Positions 17,678-24,394 of a DNA stretch of 64,000 bases are shown here, one piece after another. This DNA is from Chitinophagales bacterium (GTDB lineage Bacteria; Bacteroidota; Bacteroidia; Chitinophagales; UBA8649). Under the pieces are notes generated by a model that was not told where the DNA came from, did not search any database, and was given only the letters and a program-made list of their open reading frames with translations. Every line of letters starts with the position of its first letter. Within the stretch, counting starts at the first letter, position 1. The DNA lies in assembly GCA_020635975.1 (NCBI GenBank), contig JACJYT010000007.1, positions 1 through 64,000 of the forward strand, read 5' to 3'. The translations under genes were made by a program, and so were the position numbers.

Positions 17678-18413
17678 TGGCGTAACTTCTTGGAGGTACT
17701 TCAGATACTGCTGGGGCTTCTTTTTTCATTCCATAGCCGCCATCATTTTGTACTTTTGCTCTTTGTTCTGCAAGTAGTTTTTCCCTTGCAAGTTTTTCCT
17801 GTTGAGCTTTTGCTTCTGCTTCATTCTTTGCCCTTTCTGCTTGTTCAATTTCCTTTTGCTGATGTATAAGTCTTTCTTCTGCTTTCTGAAGTTTTAACTC
17901 TGCAAGTCTTTGTAGTTTTTCTTCTGGTATTGCTCCTTGCTCTTCCAAAATGGATAGGTTTGCTCTAATTTCTGCTGGATTTTCAACGTCTGAAAAGAAG
18001 TCAACACTCTTACCTAAAAGTTCATTGAATTGTTGTAGTCTATTGAAAGTATTATTTGTTCTATCAAAATGATTGTCTTGATATTGAGCATTCTTCGTGA
18101 AATTATAAGAACCTTCTCTTGTTATCGAATCATCAATAATCATAAATTTAGTGTGCATAAAGCCGAATTGATTAAACTCCTTTGCACCCTTTTTATTAAC
18201 AATTGCACCCAATCTTTGTAATTTATCAAAACGTTCAAATTCGATAACGTTCCATTCGTCCCCTGAAACTATTACCTTAACATCCTTTTTTTCATAAGCC
18301 TTTTTTATTAGTTCATCAATTATAAGTGGGTCCGTAAACCAAGATACCGCAACTTTTATGGAAGTCTTAGCACCCCTAATGTCATTGATGATTTCTGTTT
18401 GAATTGTGTTCAT
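17664..18413 (-). CDS. PLD-family (HKD) nuclease-like protein with coiled-coil tail
   Basis: The 249-residue protein has a phospholipase-D/nuclease fold at residues 1-140. Its HKD motif is intact (MHTKFMIIDDS, His87, Lys89, Asp94, followed by GSYNFT). One HKD per chain implies a dimeric active site as in Nuc/BfiI-type nucleases. Residues about 150-225 are a highly charged Glu/Lys/Ala coiled coil, ending in a flexible, proline-containing tail (PAVSEVPPRSYANEQE). It is the first gene of the pair with the E2-E1-JAB protein (14-bp overlap). The likely role is the effector nuclease of that module, with the tail a candidate modification or cleavage site; both are inference. Confidence 0.85.
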   Translation of the reverse strand: MNTIQTEIINDIRGAKTSIKVAVSWFTDPLIIDELIKKAYEKKDVKVIVSGDEWNVIEFERFDKLQRLGAIVNKKGAKEFNQFGFMHTKFMIIDDSITREGSYNFTKNAQYQDNHFDRTNNTFNRLQQFNELLGKSVDFFSDVENPAEIRANLSILEEQGAIPEEKLQRLAELKLQKAEERLIHQQKEIEQAERAKNEAEAKAQQEKLAREKLLAEQRAKVQNDGGYGMKKEAPAVSEVPPRSYANEQE

Positions 18414-18454
18414 ATTCTTACTTTTTTAATTGTTCAAATTTATTGAAAATGTTG

Positions 18455-18516
18455 TCGGTCTGTTACGTTGTGTTTGGTTACGCTTACCCATACGCCTTTC
18501 TATTGGGTGTTGTAGA
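18455..18516 (-). repeat. attC-like boundary between PLD gene and direct repeat
   Basis: On the minus strand, CTACAACACCC is followed about 15 bp later by GGGTAAGCG and then ACGTAACAGACC. This forms a short imperfect palindrome with the same CTACAAC element that ends the second copy of the 457-bp repeat. It lies about 40 bp upstream of the PLD gene start and marks where the two repeat copies stop matching. Confidence 0.35.
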
Positions 18517-18953
18517 GTAAATATAGGGGAAATTTGGATTATTAAAAATTTAATTTGATCAAAAAGACAATACCCTATAGAAACTGTTATTGTGAGTCTT
18601 TTAAGCTTCTTTAAAAGAGCCAAGTCGAAGGGTGCACCCGCGAAACAGCTGCTTTATATCTAACAGATAGGTAGCGGCTGTGAGGGGAGAAGCAGAGGAA
18701 GGACTCAAGGAGCAGGTGCAAGCTGGCACTCATTTAAGTCATTTACTCAATTTAAGAGCAATTAAATCCAAAAAAGCTTAGCTTAAAGTTGTTTTACGCT
18801 CCGCGTTACAAGCAAAGCTTGCACGACGAAGTCGCACAACTTTAATAAAAGGATGTCTTAAATCGAAAAGGCAAAATGAAGCTTGCGCCCTCCAATAACT
18901 TCCCTGCGGTGCCCCAAGACTTGTCGGACCGGCTTAAAATATTCACTCTAACG
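18497..18953. repeat. 457-bp direct repeat, copy 1
   Basis: Matches 20567-21023 with a constant offset of 2070 bp, no indels and roughly ten mismatches (about 98% identity). The match ends sharply at CTCTAACG, the core of the inverted-repeat element that follows. It contains no convincing gene. It does contain a multi-hairpin segment (18785-18843). With copy 2 it brackets the Thoeris genes. Confidence 0.9.
18785..18843. repeat. Cloverleaf-like three-arm palindrome, copy 1
   Basis: An outer 8-bp stem (AAAGTTGT with ACAACTTT) encloses three consecutive small hairpins: ACGC-TCC-GCGT, CAAGC-AAA-GCTTG and CGAC-GAA-GTCG. All stems are perfect. It occurs identically in both 457-bp repeats. Confidence 0.75.
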
Positions 18954-19078
18954 GTCTCGGCTATGAGTAGTTGCGTGGTTTAGCACTCAACTTTGCAAGT
19001 ACACACCAAACTGAAAATCCGCGAGGATTTTCAGAAGTAGGCGAGAACAAGCAATTACTTATAGCCATTGTTGTAGCC
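18947..19078 (-). repeat. attC-like inverted-repeat element (site b)
   Basis: Outer arms GGCTATGAGTAGTTGC (18959-18974) and GCAATTACTTATAGCC (19051-19066) pair at 14 of 16 positions. The inside holds a perfect 10-bp hairpin, CTGAAAATCC (19011-19020) and GGATTTTCAG (19025-19034), with a GCGA loop. CTCTAACG (18947-18954) and TTGTTGTAGCC (to 19078) lie at the ends. It directly follows the ThsA stop on the minus strand, as an attC follows a cassette gene. Confidence 0.6.
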
Positions 19079-19105
19079 AGTGCTTTTTATTTTAATAGTT
19101 AAAAA

Positions 19106-19948
19106 TTACAATCCAAGTTCAGTTGATTTTAAATTGAATAAATTGATTTGGTCAATTTTATCCTCATGAATTATTATTGATAGTTTTGCGGGATATTTAA
19201 ATTTCATTTCACTTAGTTTAAATGTCCATAGCATAATCTTTAATAAATCCTCGTCGCCTATATTTTTGTGTTCTTTCAGTCTGGTTATTCCTGAACCAAA
19301 AATTGGAACAGAAACATTTTTTTGTGCATAAATTCGGTTAACTCTATCCCAAAAATTAATTAAAAATTCTATGTATTCAGGCATAGTCAAAGTAGCTCTA
19401 TTATGTTCATCAAATTTTGAAAAAGCAGTTATTATATAATCTTCATAGACAAATATTGTACTAAGTTTAAATTTAACTTTTTTACCGCCTCTCGTTCTTT
19501 CAAATTCGTTTTCAATTATATCTGAACTATCTGAGTTTTCAACAATAAATGTGTCAAGTTGACCTACATTATCATTAAAAACTCGATTAATAAAAATACC
19601 ATTAAGAGATTTGTTTGATATGATTTTATCATCAACTATTGTATCAAAAAATTCATTGAAAGGAATTGTCTTCAATCCCTTCTCAGAAAATAAGTCTCCA
19701 CATTTGATATTTACATTACTGCCATCAACATCGATATTTATATTAGTCAGATTATTAGCTCTGTACCAAATGAATAAATATATTAGAATTAATATAACGA
19801 AGGCAGCATAACCAAAGTATTTTAAACAATTATTGTATTCGTCAGGAATAATATTAAAGAGTAATATGAATGACAAAATTCCTGATATTACTGAAAAGTA
19901 AATCCAGAACTTGTTTCTTACATTTTTGTCTAAAAAATTGACTTTCAT
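19106..19948 (-). CDS. thsA: Type II Thoeris effector ThsA (two membrane segments plus macro domain)
   Basis: The 280-residue protein has two transmembrane helices (about residues 13-34 and 42-62) and then a macro domain: IDVDGSNVNIKCGDLFSEKG, GIFINRVF and VPIFGSGITRL fit the ThsA macro-domain family. In type II Thoeris, the partner TIR protein makes a nucleotide signal (reported as histidine-ADPR) that binds the macro domain, and the membrane helices mediate cell death. It lies 6 bp downstream of the TIR gene in the same operon. The assignment rests on domain order, predicted fold and neighbour. Confidence 0.85.
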   Translation of the reverse strand: MKVNFLDKNVRNKFWIYFSVISGILSFILLFNIIPDEYNNCLKYFGYAAFVILILIYLFIWYRANNLTNINIDVDGSNVNIKCGDLFSEKGLKTIPFNEFFDTIVDDKIISNKSLNGIFINRVFNDNVGQLDTFIVENSDSSDIIENEFERTRGGKKVKFKLSTIFVYEDYIITAFSKFDEHNRATLTMPEYIEFLINFWDRVNRIYAQKNVSVPIFGSGITRLKEHKNIGDEDLLKIMLWTFKLSEMKFKYPAKLSIIIHEDKIDQINLFNLKSTELGL

Positions 19949-19954
19949 AGTTTC

Positions 19955-20512
19955 TTAGTTATAAAAATAGTCTCCAGCTTCTTTTTTAGAACCCTCTCTG
20001 AAATTGGTGTTATTTAAAGCAAGCCGAATAGTTTCTTTATTCATTGGAACATGCAGAACTGGTACATTCGATTTTGAATCTCTAAAAATTGGTAATTTAT
20101 TCCATAATGCTTTCACAGTATTATTCAAGGCTGTATTTGCATAATTAAGCAAATCTTCTCTCGTTTTCAAGTCTGGATAAATAACAATAATTGGTAAATT
20201 CAATGTGTTCACACCATAATCTATTTCTTCTCTAAGTGCTTTGGAATTCTTAGTGTTTTCACTTAAAAATAATATAATGTTCTTAGAGTTTCTTAATCTT
20301 TGCCTCAGTCTTGGTTTAAGTGTTAATTCCCAGTCACTGTTATCGCGAACATTGTATGTTGTGTCATGTGCATTATTAAAAGGAAAGGAAGAATCGGAAC
20401 CTTTCCAAGCCTTTAACATTTGATAATAACAAAAATCTTTGCTAGCATGTGCTCCAAGTGCTGATTCACTAAAAGGTTCGCTAACATAAAAGGCACTATA
20501 ATTTTTACTCAT
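19955..20512 (-). CDS. thsB: Thoeris TIR-like signal-producing protein ThsB
   Basis: The 185-residue protein has a TIR-like (MTH538/DUF1863) fold: YSAFYVSEPF, a helix, then LRQRLRNSKNIILFLSENT, SKALREEIDYGVN (with the family's conserved acidic residue) and LPIIVIYPD. ThsB proteins sense phage infection and synthesise an ADPR-derived second messenger from NAD+. It is followed after 6 bp by the TM-macro gene, the standard type II Thoeris pair. The pair lies between two 457-bp direct repeats, suggesting it was inserted as a unit. Confidence 0.87.
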   Translation of the reverse strand: MSKNYSAFYVSEPFSESALGAHASKDFCYYQMLKAWKGSDSSFPFNNAHDTTYNVRDNSDWELTLKPRLRQRLRNSKNIILFLSENTKNSKALREEIDYGVNTLNLPIIVIYPDLKTREDLLNYANTALNNTVKALWNKLPIFRDSKSNVPVLHVPMNKETIRLALNNTNFREGSKKEAGDYFYN

Positions 20513-20552
20513 AATTGGTTGTTTTTTATCTTTAAGTAAAGTCTGTTTTGCA

Positions 20553-20587
20553 TTGGCTACAACGTGTTTCTATGGGGTGTTGTAGAG
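20553..20587 (-). repeat. Short CTACAAC/GTTGTAG palindrome at the end of repeat copy 2
   Basis: GGCTACAACGTG (from 20555) and GTGTTGTAG (to 20585) form a compact palindrome whose arms CTACAAC/GTTGTAG are perfect. It separates the ThsB leader from the 457-bp repeat, the counterpart of 18455-18516. Confidence 0.4.
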
Positions 20588-21023
20588 TAAATATAGGGGA
20601 AATTTGGATTATTAAAAATTTAATTTGATCAAAAAGACAATACCCTATAGAAACTGTTATTGTGAGTCTTTTAAGCTTCTTTAAAAGAGCCAAGTCGAAG
20701 GGTGCACCCGCGAAACAGCTGCTTTATATCTAACAGATAGGTAGCGGTTGTGAGGGGAGAAGCAGAGGAAGAACTCAAGGAGCAGGTGCAAGCTGGCACT
20801 CATTTAGGTCATTTACTCAATTTAAGAGCAATTAAATCCAAAAAAGCTTAGCTTAAAGTTGTTTTACGCTCCGCGTTACAAGCAAAGCTTGCACGACGAA
20901 GTCGCACAACTTTAATAAAAGGATGTCTTAAATCGAAAAGGCAAAATGAAGCTTGGGCCATTCAATTACTTCCCTGTGGTGCCCCAAGACTTGTCGGACC
21001 GGCTTAAAATATTCACTCTAACG
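20567..21023. repeat. 457-bp direct repeat, copy 2
   Basis: Second copy of 18497-18953, same orientation, about 98% identical without indels. The match again ends at CTCTAACG, the first bases of the next inverted-repeat element. No gene is seen in it. Together with site c it fills the 0.8-kb gap between ThsB and the type III restriction block. Confidence 0.9.
20855..20913. repeat. Cloverleaf-like three-arm palindrome, copy 2
   Basis: Identical to 18785-18843: an 8-bp outer stem enclosing three perfect small hairpins with TCC, AAA and GAA loops. Confidence 0.75.
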
Positions 21024-21207
21024 ACCCGGCTAAGAAACGTAGGGGAGTTTGAAACACCGCCCTTTCAGTTTAGCACTTAGCCAAGCCAAATATTTTTATA
21101 ATTATCTTTCTTTTTTCATTATCAAAATTTTGGTTTGGCGGACTTGATTAAAAGCTCTAAACCTTCAATTTACCACCGAAACCCCTATGTTTTTTTAGCC
21201 ATTGTTA
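21016..21207 (-). repeat. attC-like inverted-repeat element (site c)
   Basis: The left arm TAACG...GGCTAAGAAACGTAGGGG (21019-21045) pairs with CCCCTATGTTTTTTTAGCC...TTGTTA (21182-21207), with a bulge of a few bases near the core. The central 135 bp contains a further pair (GGCTAAG-like and CTTAGCC). It lies 115 bp beyond the stop of the last gene of the restriction block and abuts direct-repeat copy 2. It is longer than site b but has the same layout. Confidence 0.55.
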
Positions 21208-21321
21208 CCCACCGTTTTCATTTTTTTTCAGCGTTGGCAAAGGCATACTCTTTGACAAGTTTTGGCTCGTGCGGTTGGCTTTTGAGCGACTTGGCAATGT
21301 GTATGACTTTTAGGGTTGGCA

Positions 21322-23763
21322 TTACTTCTTCCATTCATATTTTGTTTCACCACAACCACCACATCTTATTTTCTTAGCTACATTATCATAATTCCGCAAG
21401 GAAACATTTGGTTTTTTGCATCCTTCATGTTGACAAATAAATATTTTTTCTAACTCCATTATATCAGACCAAAAAGCTTTTAAGTCACCTATTTTAGGAT
21501 TAAATGTGCTTGCGTGAGATAAATTATTTAAGATTGGAGAAACAAGAATTTTATCTATTAACGGAAATTGACTCTTTAATTCAGGACTATACTCCTTAAT
21601 TTCAGATTTAATTCGCGTTAGCAATTCATAAGGCATTCTGTGTTCATTTGAATTATTATATTGAAAAGTCAATTTTGCCTCTGTATGGAAAGCTATTGCT
21701 TTCAGTGAATGTTCTAAGTATTTCCGAATTGGATTACCTAAATCATCAATCTTACTTGCAGCAAGGTTTATTTCAATTCTTTCCTTGAGGTCATTTGGAT
21801 CTTCGTCAAAATGAGTTCCTTTATCTTCTGTCCATTTAATCTCATTTATGAGCCAACCTTTACTTTTTGCTAACGGACTCACAAAATTCGTAAACCAATC
21901 TTCTTCGTGCGTAAGTAATATAATCTGATATTTTGAAAATTTTTCAAAAATCAATTCAGCAAATTTCTTCCTGTGATTAGAATCAAAACTTGAAATAACA
22001 TCATCCAAAACAATAAATTCATTCTTGTTATTGAAGGCATTTACGGAAGCCAAAAAGAATGATAATCCAAAACAGTTCAAATGAGATTCACTAAAGTACT
22101 TTTGCGGTGGTGAAACCCAATTACCGTTGTACTTATACTCAATTGTGATTCCGTTTAATTCATCTTCTTCTCCGATAGTTACAATTTTAATTTCCTGAAA
22201 TGGTTCATCAGGATTCATGTATTGATAATACTCGTTTATTTTACCTGAAAAAGTAGTAATGAAATTTTCAAGTCCCTCTTTTTGAACTTTGACAAATTCG
22301 TTATAGATTATTTCTAAGGACTTACGCTGTTTCTCCAGTTTCGCCTTTTGTTTTTCAAACAGTTTTATCTTTAGAAAAGCGTCTTTAGAGGCAGAAATAT
22401 TTGAATAAAGAACTGCTGAATTGTCTTTTTTGAAAATCTCCTGTATTTGCTTGATTCTTGAAGCTATTCCAGTTTGAAATTCAAAATCTGAGGTTAAAAG
22501 TTTAAGTGTTTCAGCTTTTGGTATTTTATTTCCTGAGGTTACTCGCTCGACACTTGCCTTTTGATATTCAGTGATTTTTTCTTTTAAATCCGTGAAACCT
22601 TTCTTAATGAGTTTACTTTCCTCAACTTCAACAAGGGGTTCTAAAAGAACGGTTTCCAGCCTTTTAATTCGTTCAATAGTTATTGAATCTACCAATTGTT
22701 TTGCCTTATCAAATGATGCTTTTTTCTTAGAAGATTCTTCAATTTCCTTTAATCTATTGGCAATTTCTGCACGAAGTTCTTCAATACTTTTGGGTTGCAA
22801 GCAAAGTGGGCAATTATCAGTCTTGTGATATTTTTTTGCTAAAACGGTATCACCAGCTTTTAATAATTCACTTAAAAAAGTTTGCATGATGCTATCAACA
22901 TCATTTGCAATAAGTTCAAATTCATCAAAATACTTAGTGTATTCCGAATCAATAAATTCAATCTCTGATTTAAGCGTCTCCAAGACGGTGTTTGCTTTCT
23001 CTAAAAAAGCTAATTCCTTATTGAGTTTATTATTTGTTGCGTTTTTTAAGTGTGCTAGAACTTTATCAATATCCTCAAATTTCTTAACCTCAATGCCTGT
23101 TTTTAAGGGTTTGATTTTTTCATTTATCTTTTCAAATAAATTTTCTTCTTGGCTAATAGCAGCACCTAGTTTTTCAATAAGAGTTCCTTTTTGAATATTC
23201 GTTTGAGCTTCAAAATTTTGATTCTTGATTTCGGTTTTTATTGAATTGTAACTTTTTTTGAGAACGTCCTTCTTTTTAGTTACTTCTGAAAAACCAATGA
23301 TGTCGGATAAGTACTTTAGTTTATCGCTTTTTGTATTGTCAATAAAGTCGGTCAGATATTGATAACGCAATAAGAGGTTTTCCTCCTTTGATAACTCCAA
23401 ATATTCTTTAAAATCATCGGTAGTGTTGGAAAACTCTGTAGTTAGATTATCTCTTTTGTAGAAAAGGGTTTTAGAACAATCGAGGCTGGTCTCTTTAACA
23501 AATGAGATATTAACTTCTGAAACATCCTCTTTATCAAGATTAGAGTTTCTTAAAGCATCTTTTAGGTCTATTTCACTATTACTGGATAAGTGTGATACTC
23601 GATTTGTATAAAACCACTCAAGGGCATCTGAAATACTACTTTTACCTGTTCCGTTATCACCATAGAGAACAATTGATTTGCCTTTTAATGGCAATTCCAA
23701 ACTGTCTTTTGCCCCTCTAATACCTTTGATGGTAATACTGTTTATTTTAGTCTTTATCGCCAT
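21322..23763 (-). CDS. Rad50/SMC-like ATPase with zinc hook and C-terminal HEPN-like/zinc-ribbon region
   Basis: The 813-residue ATPase has Walker A GDNGTGKSS near residue 35, then a long coiled coil broken by a CPLC zinc hook (about 318-321), and Walker B FIVLDDVISSFD with a downstream LLTHEEDW switch His. The C-terminus carries RKYLE (about 680) and LNNLSHA (about 748). This spacing recalls the HEPN-type RNase part of PrrC/RloC anticodon nucleases. It is followed by four Cys (CQHEGC, CGGC) forming a probable zinc ribbon. The start at 23763 is chosen because it gives a 17-bp overlap with the gene upstream. It is the last gene of the type III restriction operon, so it may act as a guard when restriction fails; that role is inference. 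Confidence 0.82.
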   Translation of the reverse strand: MAIKTKINSITIKGIRGAKDSLELPLKGKSIVLYGDNGTGKSSISDALEWFYTNRVSHLSSNSEIDLKDALRNSNLDKEDVSEVNISFVKETSLDCSKTLFYKRDNLTTEFSNTTDDFKEYLELSKEENLLLRYQYLTDFIDNTKSDKLKYLSDIIGFSEVTKKKDVLKKSYNSIKTEIKNQNFEAQTNIQKGTLIEKLGAAISQEENLFEKINEKIKPLKTGIEVKKFEDIDKVLAHLKNATNNKLNKELAFLEKANTVLETLKSEIEFIDSEYTKYFDEFELIANDVDSIMQTFLSELLKAGDTVLAKKYHKTDNCPLCLQPKSIEELRAEIANRLKEIEESSKKKASFDKAKQLVDSITIERIKRLETVLLEPLVEVEESKLIKKGFTDLKEKITEYQKASVERVTSGNKIPKAETLKLLTSDFEFQTGIASRIKQIQEIFKKDNSAVLYSNISASKDAFLKIKLFEKQKAKLEKQRKSLEIIYNEFVKVQKEGLENFITTFSGKINEYYQYMNPDEPFQEIKIVTIGEEDELNGITIEYKYNGNWVSPPQKYFSESHLNCFGLSFFLASVNAFNNKNEFIVLDDVISSFDSNHRKKFAELIFEKFSKYQIILLTHEEDWFTNFVSPLAKSKGWLINEIKWTEDKGTHFDEDPNDLKERIEINLAASKIDDLGNPIRKYLEHSLKAIAFHTEAKLTFQYNNSNEHRMPYELLTRIKSEIKEYSPELKSQFPLIDKILVSPILNNLSHASTFNPKIGDLKAFWSDIMELEKIFICQHEGCKKPNVSLRNYDNVAKKIRCGGCGETKYEWKK

Positions 23764-23929
23764 CTCGTAGTTGTTGAAGTTCATTTTTAACATTGGTATC
23801 AGTCAACTTATCCTCCTGATAAAGTCTTTTGAACATCTTAGCAATGTCTGAATCAACGTTTTCAATAGTCTCAATTCCATTGAAAAAATCGTCCAATATT
23901 TCTTTTCCGGATTTTACATTTTCTGCCAT
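23747..23929 (-). CDS. Small acidic protein linked to the Rad50-like ATPase
   Basis: The 60-residue, acidic, helical protein (MAENVKSGKEILDDFFNGIE...) lies 6 bp after the GIY-YIG gene and overlaps the ATPase start by 17 bp. The overlap and uniform spacing argue that it is translated. No family is recognised; an accessory or inhibitory partner of the ATPase is possible. Confidence 0.65.
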   Translation of the reverse strand: MAENVKSGKEILDDFFNGIETIENVDSDIAKMFKRLYQEDKLTDTNVKNELQQLRDGDKD

Positions 23930-23935
23930 ACTGTT

Positions 23936-24391
23936 TTATTTAAAGTATTTCCAATCAATTTTAAAACTGGAAGTGAGCGTTTTATTTTGAATTTCAAATC
24001 CCGATTTATTATTGCAAATAGGGTAAACCCCATATTGCTCCACAAAATCCAAAATGAAGTAGCTTTCCAAATCTTCGATTCGGAATTGCCAAATATTTTT
24101 AAGCATTTCAAAATTAATATAGGTAAACAGTAAAGGTTCTACTTTCCTGTAATTAGTTAACCCCAGGTTTTTCGATTTGCCATCAAAATGCCCCAACAAG
24201 CGACTGCCAATACTATTGGTTTTCTTTTCGCTCATGCCTATATAAAGCAATTTTGATTTATCAAAAGGATATTGAATATCAATGGTCTGGCTAAAAATGA
24301 AGTATAGACCTGCAATACCATTTAATGGCTGAATGTTACTCGGCTCAAATGACATTGGGCGGTCAAAATATATGGTTACTTCATTTGTCAT
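23936..24391 (-). CDS. GIY-YIG-like nuclease domain protein
   Basis: The 151-residue protein shows a GIY-YIG layout: GLY at residues 28-30 (GIAGLYFIFS), YIG at 50-52 (LLYIGMSE), a following RLLGHF arginine, a conserved Glu in DLESYFILDF, and the terminal PICNN. The catalytic Arg and Glu are present. It lies 3 bp after mod in the type III operon and could be an extra nuclease or nicking component. A stand-alone role in restriction is not established, but the gene is clearly part of the operon. Confidence 0.75.
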   Translation of the reverse strand: MTNEVTIYFDRPMSFEPSNIQPLNGIAGLYFIFSQTIDIQYPFDKSKLLYIGMSEKKTNSIGSRLLGHFDGKSKNLGLTNYRKVEPLLFTYINFEMLKNIWQFRIEDLESYFILDFVEQYGVYPICNNKSGFEIQNKTLTSSFKIDWKYFK

Positions 24392-24394
24392 TTT

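Noticed and set aside
18426..18623. 65-residue open frame on the minus strand upstream of the PLD gene
   Set aside because: It lies half inside the 457-bp repeat, is not preserved as a frame of the same context at copy 2, and has no recognisable composition.
21135..21377. 80-residue plus-strand frame
   Set aside because: Overlaps site c and the ATPase stop on the opposite strand; no family features.
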